Position numbers and translations under genes: made by a program | Assembly (NCBI RefSeq): GCF_029893825.1 | Contig: NZ_JARXXV010000001.1 | Location: forward strand, 1,240,001 to 1,304,000 | DNA from: Aurantimicrobium minutum | GTDB lineage: Bacteria; Actinomycetota; Actinomycetes; Actinomycetales; Microbacteriaceae | Length of the DNA: 64,000 bases | Reading direction: 5' to 3' | In this document: in pieces, positions 42,932-51,863 of the stretch | Position numbering within the stretch: position 1 is the first letter of the stretch | Layout of the letters: each line of letters begins with the position of its first letter | The notes under the pieces: generated by a model | Databases searched by the model: none | What the model saw: only the letters and a program-made list of their open reading frames with translations | Told to the model about the DNA's origin: nothing

Positions 42932-43648
42932 TTACTGAGCATTACCGAGCAGGAGTTCCAGCAACTCTGCTGAATCTGAAACGGTGGCCATGGCTCCAGC
43001 AAATTCTTTCTCGTGGGCATACCCCCAGCGCACCAACACCGTGGGGATGCCGTTCACGGCAGCACCCTCGGTGTCATAGAAGCGATCGCCGATCATGAGG
43101 GCATTGGTGTTACCGAGCTGCCGCAGTACTTCAGCAATCACAGCAGCCTTATCTTTGCGCTCCTCATTACCGCCAACAATGGCAGTGAAGTAAGGGGTCA
43201 TGCCGTAGGCATCACACAGCCGCTCTGCTTCGTGCTGAGGTTTGCTCGTGGCAACACCCATAGGAATTCCTGCGCTGTGCAGTGTGGCAAGCGTCTCCAG
43301 AATCCAGGGGAACAGGTGCTGATCTTTCAGCCCATCGCGTTCGGAGAGCGAACGGTAATACGCGCGAGATTCATCGATGCGAGCCGTGCCAATAAAACGC
43401 AGCAAGGATGTTCCCGTGGGTGGTCCGATGAGGAACTTCAACTGGTCATCGCTGGGTGGTGTCACACCAAAGTGGAGCAAAGTCTCGCGCAGTCGTCTCA
43501 CAATGGCGACAGCAGAATCGAGCAGAGTGCCATCCATATCCCACAGCAATGGAGTCCAGGGACCTGGAGTGCTCAGCACGGGGCCTGGTGTGTAATTCAC
43601 CTCAACCGTGGTGGGGGGAGTCTCGACAAACTCGGGGTGCTCACTCAT
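42932..43648 (-). CDS. HAD-superfamily hydrolase, phosphoglycolate-phosphatase-like (copy 2)
   Basis: 238 residues. Motif I LWDMDGTLLDSAVAIV, motif II GVATSKPQHEAERL, motif IV LMIGDRFYDTEGAAVNGIP. Compared with the neighbouring copy it carries an N-terminal extension of about 30 residues rich in Pro/Thr. Substrate unknown; both could be housekeeping phosphate scavengers. Start ATG overlaps the SDR stop by 4 bp. Confidence 0.9.
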   Translation of the reverse strand: MSEHPEFVETPPTTVEVNYTPGPVLSTPGPWTPLLWDMDGTLLDSAVAIVRRLRETLLHFGVTPPSDDQLKFLIGPPTGTSLLRFIGTARIDESRAYYRSLSERDGLKDQHLFPWILETLATLHSAGIPMGVATSKPQHEAERLCDAYGMTPYFTAIVGGNEERKDKAAVIAEVLRQLGNTNALMIGDRFYDTEGAAVNGIPTVLVRWGYAHEKEFAGAMATVSDSAELLELLLGNAQ

Positions 43649-44460
43649 GCGCTAGCTCCCGCACGAGGCACTCGTTCTTCACCGATGGTGTTACCTCCAT
43701 CAACAGTGATTACCTGACCGGTGATGTAGCTGGCACTAGGAGAGGCAAGCCAGGCAACTGCGGAAGCAACCTCTTCTGGCGTTCCACTGCGACCGGCAGG
43801 AACGAGGCGGCCTTCGGCAGCTTCCGACTCCAACTGACTGCCAGTGGCAATCCATCCGGGAGCGACAGCGTTGGCAGTTATACCGTGCTCTGCTTCATCA
43901 ACGGCTAACCCTCGGGTGAGACCCACCATGCCCGCTTTCGCTGTGGCATAGGCGAGGTCTCCACGAGTAGCCATGGAAGATCCGGAGACACTGGTGATGT
44001 TGATAATGCGCCCCCACTTTGCCGAGCGCATGAAGTGAATGACAGCTTGGGTGGCGTGGAAGGCAGTCGTGAGATTCATGCCGAGGGAGTCATTCCACTC
44101 GGTCGTGCTCATGCCGATGTTTCCCTGGGGGATGCTCTCATCTGAGACCGTGACCATGCCGGCGTTGTTCACCACGATGGTGGGTTGAGCAGACACGTTG
44201 GCCAAAGCAGTGACCAGTTCTGCCTCAGCTTCTTCCGTGTCGAGACGGCACACAATTCCAAGTGCATCAATATCGAGGGCAGCAAGTTCTGTAACTCGTT
44301 CATGAATGCGTTCTGTGGTGCCAGTGATGATCACGCGTGCACCGAGTTCGCCTAATGCCTTGGCACAGGCGAAACCAATCCCTGATGGACTGCCCGCTCC
44401 AGTGATGAGGGCAGTCTTACCATCGAGGGAAAGCCCTGCAGGCAGATGCGGAAAAGTCAT
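43645..44460 (-). CDS. SDR-family oxidoreductase
   Basis: 271 residues, classical short-chain dehydrogenase/reductase. NAD(P)-binding TGAGSPSGIGFACAKALG, NNAGM, catalytic Ser in ITSVSGSS, Tyr/Lys in YATAKAGMVG, and the C-terminal loop VAPGWIATGS. No family-level substrate clue. It could be a 3-oxoacyl-ACP reductase-like protein, but no fatty-acid genes are adjacent. Divergent from the M13 peptidase gene (64-bp gap), overlapping the HAD gene by 4 bp. Confidence 0.88.
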   Translation of the reverse strand: MTFPHLPAGLSLDGKTALITGAGSPSGIGFACAKALGELGARVIITGTTERIHERVTELAALDIDALGIVCRLDTEEAEAELVTALANVSAQPTIVVNNAGMVTVSDESIPQGNIGMSTTEWNDSLGMNLTTAFHATQAVIHFMRSAKWGRIINITSVSGSSMATRGDLAYATAKAGMVGLTRGLAVDEAEHGITANAVAPGWIATGSQLESEAAEGRLVPAGRSGTPEEVASAVAWLASPSASYITGQVITVDGGNTIGEERVPRAGASA

Positions 44461-44524
44461 AACTTCAGGCTACCTAACAGCGAACATGCATGAAGCAGCA
44501 CGAGCCAACTTCTAGGCTGGACTC

Positions 44525-46573
44525 ATGAGTAATAAGAGCGGCCTCTCTGGAATCGACATCACTGAACTGGATGACACAGTTCGTCCCCAAGATGACCTCT
44601 ACCGTCACGTGAACGGGAAATGGGAAGAGCGCACCCCCATTCCTGCGGACAAGGCACGCTATGGCTCATTCCACATCCTTGCCGAGGAAGCAGAGAAGGC
44701 AGTTCGCGACATCATCGTCGAGGGTCAGGATGCCCCTGAAGGATCACAGCAGCGCACCGTCGGCGATTTGTACTCCAGTTTTATGGACACCCAACTTATT
44801 GAATCATTGGGAGTCGCCCCGATCGAGTCGCAGCTCGCGGTTGCAGGAAACGTCGCCACGATTTCACAGCTGCTCGACACCGTCGCTCGTCTCGAGCGCC
44901 ACGGTGTCGGCGGATTTATGCACCTCTTTGTTGATAATGATCCCGGTAATCCTGAGCGTTACCTCGTCTTCGTCGAGCAGGGTGGACTGAACCTGCCAGA
45001 CGAGAGCTACTACCGCGAAGAGAAGTTTGCTTCTGCTCGCGAAGCATATGTGGGTCACATTCAACGCATGTTTGAACTCACTGCTGAGCACCTTCCCACC
45101 ACCGCAGGTTTAGATAATGCTGCGGTGCGAGCACAGCGAGTGTTTGATCTGGAAACTGCGCTCGCCGCAGCCCACTGGGACAACGTGCGCACTCGCGACT
45201 CCGTTGCCACCTACAACCCGCTGGGTTGGGCAGAAGTTCGTGAGCTCGTAGCCCGCGGTGCTCGCACCGCCATCGACCTCGAGGCAGTGGTGGGCTCTGA
45301 CCCCGACGAGCACGTGGCAGACCTCGACATCTGGCTCACTGCACTAGAAGCACCTGCTGGCGCTTTTGACACTGTCGTAGTTCGTGAGCCCAGCTTCCTC
45401 GAAGGATTGGGTGCTCTGCTCACCCAAGAACATCTTGACGCCTGGCGTGACTGGCTGAGCTGGAACATTATTCACTCCGCAGCCCCCTTCCTGCCCGCCG
45501 CCTTCGTCTCAGAAAACTTTGACTTTTATGGCCGCACCCTCACCGGCACCCCTGAACAGCGTGAACGCTGGAAGCGCGGAGTTTCCTTGGTTGAAGGAGC
45601 AATGGGTGAAGCTGTGGGACGGGTATATGTGGAGCGGCACTTCCCCGAGCGCGCCAAGGCAGAGATGGATGTGCTTGTTGCGAACCTGATCGAGGCCTAC
45701 CGCGAATCCATTACCAACCTGGACTGGATGAGCGAAGAGACTCGTGGCCGTGCACTTGAGAAATTAGACAAGTTCACTCCCAAGGTTGGTTATCCCGTCA
45801 AGTGGCGTGACTATTCCTCACTCGTGGTCAGCCCAACAGACCTGGTGGGCAATATGCGCCGAGTTGCAGAGTTTGAGTTTGCCAGGGAACTGGGCAAGAT
45901 CGGCAAACCCATTGATCGCGATGAATGGTTCATGACCCCACAAACCGTCAATGCGTATTACAACCCTGGTTTCAACGAAATTGTGTTCCCCGCCGCCATC
46001 TTGCAGCCACCCTTCTTCCACCCGGACTGGGATGACGCAGCTAACTATGGCTCCATCGGTGCCGTGATTGGCCACGAAATCGGTCACGGGTTTGATGACC
46101 AAGGTTCTCGCTTTGATGGCGATGGCTTGCTCACCGACTGGTGGACCGACGCTGACCGTGCTGCTTTTGAGCAGCGCACAAAGTCGCTGATTGACCAATA
46201 CAACGAGCTCTCCCCCCGGCAGGTTCCCGGCCACTTCGTCAACGGTGAACTCACCATTGGCGAAAACATTGGCGACCTGGGCGGACTAGCTATTGCCTGG
46301 AAGGCCTACCTCATCTCGTTGAATGGGCAAGAGCCTCCGGTGATCGATGGACTCACGGGAGCTCAACGCTTCTTCCTCAGCTGGGCACAGTCCTGGCAGC
46401 AGAAGGGCCGTGATGAGGAAGTTATTCGCTTGCTTGCGATCGACCCGCACTCACCCAATGAGTTCCGGTGCAACCAAATTGTCCGCAACATTGATGCTTT
46501 CTATGACGCATTCGATGTCCACCCCTCCGATGCCCACTGGCTTGACGCTGATCAGCGCGTCAGCATCTGGTAG
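44525..46573 (+). CDS. M13-family (neprilysin/PepO-type) zinc metallopeptidase
   Basis: 682 residues. Zinc site HEIGHGFDDQG (HExxH) with the second Glu in ENIGDLGGLAIAWKAY, and the M13 motif VNAYYNPGFNEIVFPA upstream. N-terminal domain begins PQDDLYRHVNGKWEERTPIPAD, typical of PepO. No signal peptide or membrane helix, so cytoplasmic, as in many actinobacterial M13 enzymes. Cleaves short peptides. Separate transcription unit, 22 bp before glyS. Confidence 0.94.
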   Translation: MSNKSGLSGIDITELDDTVRPQDDLYRHVNGKWEERTPIPADKARYGSFHILAEEAEKAVRDIIVEGQDAPEGSQQRTVGDLYSSFMDTQLIESLGVAPIESQLAVAGNVATISQLLDTVARLERHGVGGFMHLFVDNDPGNPERYLVFVEQGGLNLPDESYYREEKFASAREAYVGHIQRMFELTAEHLPTTAGLDNAAVRAQRVFDLETALAAAHWDNVRTRDSVATYNPLGWAEVRELVARGARTAIDLEAVVGSDPDEHVADLDIWLTALEAPAGAFDTVVVREPSFLEGLGALLTQEHLDAWRDWLSWNIIHSAAPFLPAAFVSENFDFYGRTLTGTPEQRERWKRGVSLVEGAMGEAVGRVYVERHFPERAKAEMDVLVANLIEAYRESITNLDWMSEETRGRALEKLDKFTPKVGYPVKWRDYSSLVVSPTDLVGNMRRVAEFEFARELGKIGKPIDRDEWFMTPQTVNAYYNPGFNEIVFPAAILQPPFFHPDWDDAANYGSIGAVIGHEIGHGFDDQGSRFDGDGLLTDWWTDADRAAFEQRTKSLIDQYNELSPRQVPGHFVNGELTIGENIGDLGGLAIAWKAYLISLNGQEPPVIDGLTGAQRFFLSWAQSWQQKGRDEEVIRLLAIDPHSPNEFRCNQIVRNIDAFYDAFDVHPSDAHWLDADQRVSIW

Positions 46574-46595
46574 TCGTTAAGTAGAATTGCTCGTT

Positions 46596-47981
46596 ATGGC
46601 CCCCACCTCTCGTCTTGACTCTGTAATTGCTCTAGCTCAGCACCGTGGCTTTGTTTTCCAAGCCGGTGAAATCTATGGCGGATCCCGTTCTGCGTGGGAC
46701 TACGGCCCCTTGGGTGTTGCACTCAAAGAGAACATCAAGAAGCAGTGGTGGAACTTCATGGTTCAGCGCCGCGACGACGTCGTTGGCCTGGACTCCTCGG
46801 TCATTCTTCCTCGTAAGGTGTGGGAAGCATCTGGACACGTTGAGGTTTTCTCTGACCCCCTCGTGGAGTGCACGAGCTGCCACAAGCGTCACCGTGAAGA
46901 TCACCTGATCGAAGCTTTTGAAGAGCGCAAGGGCCGTGCTCCTGAAGGTGGCCTGGCTGAGGTTCCCTGCCCTGACTGTGGTGTTCGTGGCGCATGGACC
47001 GAGCCCAAGCCTTTCTCTGGTTTGCTCAAGACCTACCTCGGCCCCGTGGCTGAAGAAGCAGGCATGCACTACCTGCGTCCCGAGACTGCTCAAGGAATCT
47101 TCGTGAACTTTGCCAACGTGCTGCAGGCAGCACGTATGAAGCCCCCCTTCGGTATTGGCCAGATTGGTAAGAGCTTCCGCAACGAGATCACTCCTGGAAA
47201 CTTCATTTTCCGAACCCGTGAGTTCGAACAGATGGAGATGGAATTCTTCGTTGAGCCCGGCACGGATGAAGAGTGGCACAAGTACTGGATTGACCAGCGG
47301 TTCAACTGGTATGTCGACCTCGGTATTGACCCTGAAAACCTGCGTCTCTATGAGCACGCTAAGGAGAAGCTCTCGCACTACTCCAAGCGCACCGTGGACA
47401 TTGAGTACCGCTTTGGTTTCCAAAGCGGAGAGTTTGGTGAGCTAGAAGGTATTGCGAACCGCACTGACTTCGACCTCAAGACTCACTCCGAGCACTCAGG
47501 CAAGGATTTGTCCTACTTCGACCAGAACAAGAACGAGCGTTGGACTCCCTTCGTGATCGAGCCTGCGGCTGGTCTGACTCGCTCACTCATGGCATTCCTG
47601 GTTGATGCGTATGTGGAAGAGGAAGTCGAAACCGCTAAGGGTGGAACCGACAAGCGCACTGTGCTAAAGCTTGATCCACGACTTGCTCCCATCAAGGCGG
47701 CTGTGCTTCCGCTGTCTCGCAATGAGCAGCTGTCACCGCTGGCGAAGGAGATCGCTGCAGAACTGCGTTTGTCCTGGAACATCGACTTCGATGACTCCGG
47801 CGCTATTGGTCGCCGTTACCGTCGTCAGGACGAGATTGGTACGCCGTTCTGCATCACCGTTGACTTTGAAACCCTCGAGGACAAGGCCGTGACGATCCGT
47901 CACCGCGACACCATGGCACAGGAACGCATCCTCATTGAGGACCTGCACATGTATCTCGCACTTGCTCTCAAGGGTGCCTAA
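46596..47981 (+). CDS. glyS: Glycine--tRNA ligase (single-chain)
   Basis: 461-residue homodimeric class II enzyme charging tRNA-Gly. Motif regions: [60 protein letters not shown], and motif 3 [14 protein letters not shown]; a Cys-rich zinc knuckle [12 protein letters not shown]...CPDCGVRG lies in the middle. ATG 46596 follows weak upstream TTG. The next gene starts 18 bp later. Confidence 0.97.
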   Translation: MAPTSRLDSVIALAQHRGFVFQAGEIYGGSRSAWDYGPLGVALKENIKKQWWNFMVQRRDDVVGLDSSVILPRKVWEASGHVEVFSDPLVECTSCHKRHREDHLIEAFEERKGRAPEGGLAEVPCPDCGVRGAWTEPKPFSGLLKTYLGPVAEEAGMHYLRPETAQGIFVNFANVLQAARMKPPFGIGQIGKSFRNEITPGNFIFRTREFEQMEMEFFVEPGTDEEWHKYWIDQRFNWYVDLGIDPENLRLYEHAKEKLSHYSKRTVDIEYRFGFQSGEFGELEGIANRTDFDLKTHSEHSGKDLSYFDQNKNERWTPFVIEPAAGLTRSLMAFLVDAYVEEEVETAKGGTDKRTVLKLDPRLAPIKAAVLPLSRNEQLSPLAKEIAAELRLSWNIDFDDSGAIGRRYRRQDEIGTPFCITVDFETLEDKAVTIRHRDTMAQERILIEDLHMYLALALKGA

Positions 47982-47999
47982 GTAACGAGGTAAATCACC

Positions 48000-48899
48000 A
48001 TGGCCTCTGCAAAGCCAGCGAACCGCTGTGATGTGTTGGCCATAGGTAGCGACCTCGCAACCTTTTCCGCAGCGCTTGATTGCGCACGCATTGGACTCAA
48101 GGTTGATGTGTGGATTCCTAAGACGGATGAAAACGCAGGTGTTGCAGATTTTTCTCACCGCGGCGCAGTCGTGGCAGCTGCGCTTGATGAGTTAGGTGTT
48201 CCCTACGACATCGTCATTCCTGCACCTGGCGAAGAAGAAGTGTGTGGCATTCCTGCCAACCCGTTTTCTCTTCGTGTGAGAAACACTGTGGGATGGAAGG
48301 GTGCCTGGCGCGTTTATCTCGATCGCCTCAAGCCCGTTCTCACCATTGGCGCAGAACAGGACTTGGCCAAACTGGTGCGAACCAGAATGGGAGAAGCGGC
48401 TCTCGATAAACTGGTTAACCCTGTTCTCCTCGAACGCTATGGATTGCCTGCCGAAGAGCTCACTGTTGATGCAGTAGCTCCGGGACTGTCCCAAGCCCTC
48501 ACTCGCGGAGGGTCACTGAGCAGCGGCGTGGCAGAACTGGTTGCAGAAGATGCTCGGGTTGCCCAGCGCGTGGTGGTCCCAGGCGGGCTTGCCGCCATCA
48601 CCTCTGCCGCCGTGGCACAGCTGGAGTATTTCTCGGCAACGGTCACCCGAGTTGCCGACCCCACAAAGAAGCTGGCTAGTGCCTGGAAAAAAGCTGGTGT
48701 TGTTCTAGCTGACTTTGGTGAGGTAGAACTGCCGGAGGGTATCGACACTGAACGCGTAGCCGAAGTCGGATTGTCTTCCGAATACCCAGGTTTAGAACGA
48801 GCAATCCCTGCCTCTCAACATGCTGCATTGAGCATGCGACGGGTGCTTCTCAGTGACCCTGAAAAACCTCCCGTTGGGACTCTCAGCTTCGAGGGCTAG
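48000..48899 (+). CDS. Shortened HemY-like (protoporphyrinogen oxidase-related) Rossmann protein
   Basis: 299 residues. N-terminus has a Rossmann-type beta-alpha-beta (CDVLAIGSDLATFSAALDCARIGLKVDVW) but lacks the canonical GxGxxG of FAD enzymes. The central stretch RTRMGEAALDKLVNPVLLERYGL, then AVAPGLSQALTRGGSL and a C-terminal GGLAAI, matches the HemY/PPO region around R-x-G...V-x-P-x-L-x-G-Y. Full HemY is about 450-480 residues, so roughly a third is missing. It may be a degenerate or repurposed flavoprotein. Probably co-transcribed with glyS. Confidence 0.6.
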   Translation: MASAKPANRCDVLAIGSDLATFSAALDCARIGLKVDVWIPKTDENAGVADFSHRGAVVAAALDELGVPYDIVIPAPGEEEVCGIPANPFSLRVRNTVGWKGAWRVYLDRLKPVLTIGAEQDLAKLVRTRMGEAALDKLVNPVLLERYGLPAEELTVDAVAPGLSQALTRGGSLSSGVAELVAEDARVAQRVVVPGGLAAITSAAVAQLEYFSATVTRVADPTKKLASAWKKAGVVLADFGEVELPEGIDTERVAEVGLSSEYPGLERAIPASQHAALSMRRVLLSDPEKPPVGTLSFEG

Positions 48900-48949
48900 G
48901 CTAGATACGCAACATATGCGATTTTTGACATATTGAACGGAAAGAAATC

Positions 48950-49279
48950 ATGAGAGGCAAGTTCCTTTTCATTGTGGGTCTAGCCGTGGGCTACGTCTTC
49001 GGTACTCGTGCTGGGCGTAAGCGCTACGAGCAGATCAAGACTGCCGCCCAGAACATCTGGGAGTCCGAGCCCGTTCAGTGGTCCGTCAAGCAGGCACAGG
49101 ATGCCGTTGGCGATGTTGCTGAAGAAGCACTGACTGCAGCCAAGCGCGTGATTCACCAGGTCACAGGCGACAAGCCCGCCGCCAAGAAGACTCCTGCTGC
49201 AAAGCCTGCAGCGAAGCCTGCTGCTAAGGCAGCGACCGAACCTGCAGCCAAGGCTGCAGCTAAGCCTGCTGCGAAGTAA
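48950..49279 (+). CDS. YtxH-like single-pass protein with Ala/Lys/Pro-rich tail
   Basis: 109 residues. N-terminal membrane segment (FLFIVGLAVGYVFGTRAGRKRYEQI), helical middle (about 30-70) and a low-complexity tail of PAAKP/AKAA repeats like histone-H1 tails. The G-T-R-A-G-R-x-R-Y motif is typical of YtxH-type envelope stress proteins in Actinobacteria. Ribosome site GGAAAG. Followed 2 bp later by a Holin-X gene. Not a phage protein; genomic context is chromosomal. Confidence 0.75.
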   Translation: MRGKFLFIVGLAVGYVFGTRAGRKRYEQIKTAAQNIWESEPVQWSVKQAQDAVGDVAEEALTAAKRVIHQVTGDKPAAKKTPAAKPAAKPAAKAATEPAAKAAAKPAAK

Positions 49280-49281
49280 TC

Positions 49282-49707
49282 ATGGCAACCTCGTCCTCAT
49301 CGCCTGAGAAGGAGAACACCGAGCGATCGCTGTTCGCTCTCTTGCGCGATCTCCCCGGTCTGCTGATGGACCTCGTTCGCGCAGAGTTTGAACAGCTCAA
49401 GCGCGAGATGGCTCGCAAGCTGAAGAGCTTGGGCATTGGCGCAATCCTGGTGGTCATCGCCCTCGTGTTGCTGAGCTTCCTCACTTTCACTTTGCTACTG
49501 GCTGGAATCTTCGCGCTTGCATTAGTGATGCCGCCGTGGGCTGCAGCACTGACGGTTTCAGGACTTCTGCTTCTGGTCATCCTGATTTTGGTTGGCGCTG
49601 CCGCCGTTCAGTTTAAGAAGGGGAGCCCACCACTTCCCACCGAAACCTTCGACAGTGTTGTGAAGGACGCTCACGCCGTGAAGGGGGATGACGACTATGG
49701 CTTCTAA
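49282..49707 (+). CDS. Actinobacterial Holin-X family (phage holin superfamily) membrane protein
   Basis: 141 residues. A charged N-terminal helix (LFALLRDLPGLLMDLVRAEFEQLKREM...) and two membrane helices (about 55-78 and 85-108), with a Pro-rich, Lys/Asp C-terminus. Matches the Holin-X (DUF1469-like) layout seen beside YtxH and DUF3618 genes, which form a conserved envelope trio; lytic function is not implied. Overlaps the DUF3618 gene at its 3' end. Confidence 0.8.
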   Translation: MATSSSSPEKENTERSLFALLRDLPGLLMDLVRAEFEQLKREMARKLKSLGIGAILVVIALVLLSFLTFTLLLAGIFALALVMPPWAAALTVSGLLLLVILILVGAAAVQFKKGSPPLPTETFDSVVKDAHAVKGDDDYGF

Positions 49708-50011
49708 CTCGAAACTCTCTCAAGTAACTGAAGAAGAGTTCTACGCAGAACCTTCATTCGTTTCCACACTCAGCAACGCTGAGTTGCAAGAGCACCTGGC
49801 TGCAACACGAGACAAGCTTTCCTCGACCCTCGATGAACTCGAAGACAAGGCAAATGTTCCTAAGCAGTTGGGCAAGGCCAAAGATCGACTGCAGGCACGC
49901 TTTACGGTGCTGAAGGAAGAACAGCCACTGGTTCTTCTGGGTATTGGCGTGGGAGCCGTAGCACTGGCTGGAATCATCATTGCCGGTGTGTTCCGTTCCG
50001 GCCGCCGCTAA
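49697..50011 (+). CDS. DUF3618 membrane protein
   Basis: 104 residues. Acidic N-terminus, coiled helix with TRDKLSSTLDELEDKANVPKQLGKAKDR (the DUF3618 core), then one membrane helix (about 78-98: GIGVGAVALAGIIIAGVF) and RSGRR. ATG 49697 chosen, since AAGGGGG lies 10 bp upstream while the ATG at 49688 is too close to it. Third member of the YtxH-Holin-X-DUF3618 group, overlapping Holin-X by 11 bp. Confidence 0.85.
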   Translation: MASNSKLSQVTEEEFYAEPSFVSTLSNAELQEHLAATRDKLSSTLDELEDKANVPKQLGKAKDRLQARFTVLKEEQPLVLLGIGVGAVALAGIIIAGVFRSGRR

Positions 50012-50030
50012 CTTTAAAGACCTGTTTGCC

Positions 50031-50081
50031 CGCCATTAATGGCGTGAGGCAGTTTTCTCAGTTTGTTGTCTGAGGAAACTG
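50031..50081. promoter_or_regulatory. Two stem-loops ahead of the HemD gene
   Basis: Palindrome CGCCATTAATGGCG (50031-50044) and a 12-bp stem CAGTTTTCTCAG / CTGAGGAAACTG with loop TTTGTTGT (50050-50081, one G-T pair). They fill the 82-bp gap between DUF3618 and HemD. Could be terminator/attenuator or an operator; no long T-run. Confidence 0.4.
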
Positions 50082-50093
50082 TCGCGACAATAG

Positions 50094-50888
50094 ATGACGA
50101 TGTCTTTTACCTCTCCTATTGAGACGCGTCCCCTCTATGGGCACCGCGTCCTTGTGCCTCGCGGTGGACCTTGGGGCGACTCTGTCGCATCTGCTCTCCG
50201 CGCTAAGGGCGCATCTGCGGTAATCGCACCGATGGTGAACTTCGCCCCAACAGATGACGCCCCCGCTCTCGAAGCAGCGCTTGCTTCACTGGCTGCAGGT
50301 GAGTTCGACTGGATCACGCTGACCAGCGCCACCACTGTTGATGTGTTGATGGCTCACCAGGCAGTTATTCCGCCGACCACCAAAGTTGCCTGCGTGGGTG
50401 AAACCACCGCGACAGCTTTGGCTGCTGCTGGTTACAAGGCTGACCTTGCACCCAGTGAAGAGAACACCGCACACGGTCTGCTCGAAGAGTGGACTGCTGC
50501 AACCGGTGGAGTGATTCCGCTGCGAGTTCTGACTCTGCGTTCACAGATTGCCGTTCCCGTTCTGACCGAGGGTCTGATTCGCATCGGCCACAGCGTTCAA
50601 TCTGTGGTTGCCTACCGCTCGGTCGGTGTCGATGTCGCCGAGGGCGTCATCAACGATGTGCGCAACGGAAAGATCTCAGAAATCTTGGTGACTTCGGGTT
50701 CTGTTGCAGAACAGATTGCCATTCAGATCGGTGACATTCCTGCCAAGACCTTGGTTGCAGCTATTGGTCCTCGCACGGCAAAAGACGCAGATGCTTACGG
50801 CTTGCGCATCGACGCTGTTGCGGAATCGATAGATATCGAGTCGATGGTCAACCTATTGGTTGACCGAGCGCTGAGCGTTAAGCCCTAA
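50094..50888 (+). CDS. hemD: Uroporphyrinogen-III synthase (HemD)
   Basis: 264 residues. Two-domain HemD fold: [55 protein letters not shown], and second domain [20 protein letters not shown] and [22 protein letters not shown]. Converts hydroxymethylbilane to uroporphyrinogen III for haem or sirohaem. Start ATG 50094 or 50100. Its 3' end overlaps the convergent trhO gene by 11 bp. The rest of the haem pathway is not visible here. Confidence 0.85.
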   Translation: MTMSFTSPIETRPLYGHRVLVPRGGPWGDSVASALRAKGASAVIAPMVNFAPTDDAPALEAALASLAAGEFDWITLTSATTVDVLMAHQAVIPPTTKVACVGETTATALAAAGYKADLAPSEENTAHGLLEEWTAATGGVIPLRVLTLRSQIAVPVLTEGLIRIGHSVQSVVAYRSVGVDVAEGVINDVRNGKISEILVTSGSVAEQIAIQIGDIPAKTLVAAIGPRTAKDADAYGLRIDAVAESIDIESMVNLLVDRALSVKP

Positions 50889-51783
50889 CTTTCGCGTGCT
50901 CATCGCAGTAAACGGGGTTTGCTGCACAGTCCTTACAGACAACCATCTGTTCGCGACACATCTTGTCAGCGCAGTTGATCATGTTGTTTGACTTGGTGCC
51001 GCAGCACACACAGGTTCCGATCAGAGCAACATCGGGTGCAAAGTCCATCGAGATGCGCTTGTCAAAGACATAGAGCGAACCTTCCCACAGACCCTGGTTT
51101 CCACGAGCCTCGCCATAGCGAACAATGCCACCATCAATTTGGTAGATCTCCTTGAAGCCACGAGCTTTCATGATCGGGGTCAAAATTTCGCAGCGAATAC
51201 CGCCGGTGCAGTAAGTGACGATGGGTTTGTCCTTGATGTGGTCATACTTGCCACTTTCCAGTTCACGCACGAAGTCGTGAGTTGTCTTCACATCAGGAAT
51301 GATCGCGTTCTTGAAGCGACCAATTTCTGCTTCCCACGCATTGCGGCCGTCGAAGAAGACAACCTCGTCGCCGCGTTCTTCAACCAGTGCATCGAGTTCG
51401 TGGGGCTTGAGCTTCTTTCCGCCACCGACGATTCCCTTGTGATTGACCTCGATTTCATCGGGAACACCAAAGGCAACAATCTCGGGACGAGCTTTCACGC
51501 TGAGGCGGGGGAAGTCGAGGCTGTAGCCATTCTCATCGAGGCCTGTGCCATCGCTCCACTTGGCATCCATCTTCTTGAAGCCGGGGTATTCCTTGGTCTT
51601 GCGCAGGTACATCTTGACGTTGTCGATGTCGCCACCGACGGTTCCGTTGATGCCGTGCTTGGAGATCAGGATTCGACCACGCAGGTTGAGACCTTCGCAC
51701 AGGTCGCGCTGCCACAGGCGAACGGCCTCGGGGTCAGCAACGGGTGCGAATGCGTAGTAGAGAAGAACTTTGGGGACTGCCAT
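50878..51783 (-). CDS. trhO: tRNA uridine(34) hydroxylase TrhO (rhodanese domain)
   Basis: 301 residues. UPF0176 family, oxygen-dependent 5-hydroxylation of U34 in tRNA. N-terminal alpha-beta domain ([15 protein letters not shown]...[16 protein letters not shown]), rhodanese domain with active-site Cys in [10 protein letters not shown], and a C-terminal zinc-ribbon-like tail with at least seven Cys (CVCCG, CADKMC, CKDC, YCDEH). ATG 51783 chosen over upstream extension. Divergent from the zinc operon. Confidence 0.9.
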   Translation of the reverse strand: MAVPKVLLYYAFAPVADPEAVRLWQRDLCEGLNLRGRILISKHGINGTVGGDIDNVKMYLRKTKEYPGFKKMDAKWSDGTGLDENGYSLDFPRLSVKARPEIVAFGVPDEIEVNHKGIVGGGKKLKPHELDALVEERGDEVVFFDGRNAWEAEIGRFKNAIIPDVKTTHDFVRELESGKYDHIKDKPIVTYCTGGIRCEILTPIMKARGFKEIYQIDGGIVRYGEARGNQGLWEGSLYVFDKRISMDFAPDVALIGTCVCCGTKSNNMINCADKMCREQMVVCKDCAANPVYCDEHAKVRA

Positions 51784-51827
51784 GTATATAAGGGTACGCG
51801 CCCACAGCGAACAGCGCACCATCCGTA

Positions 51828-51844
51828 TTGACAATGATTCTCAA
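51828..51844. promoter_or_regulatory. Zur/Fur-type operator in front of the zinc operon
   Basis: TTGACAATGATTCTCAA, a near-palindromic A/T-rich site with the AATGATT centre typical of Fur-family boxes; 20 bp upstream of the first zinc-transport gene. TTGACA could also be its -35. Its own regulator is encoded at the end of the operon. Confidence 0.8.
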
Positions 51845-51863
51845 TAACACCTATTTTTGAGAG

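Noticed and set aside
49282-49707. Holin-like gene as a prophage remnant
   Set aside because: Holin-X beside YtxH and DUF3618 is a chromosomal actinobacterial group; no other phage genes are near.
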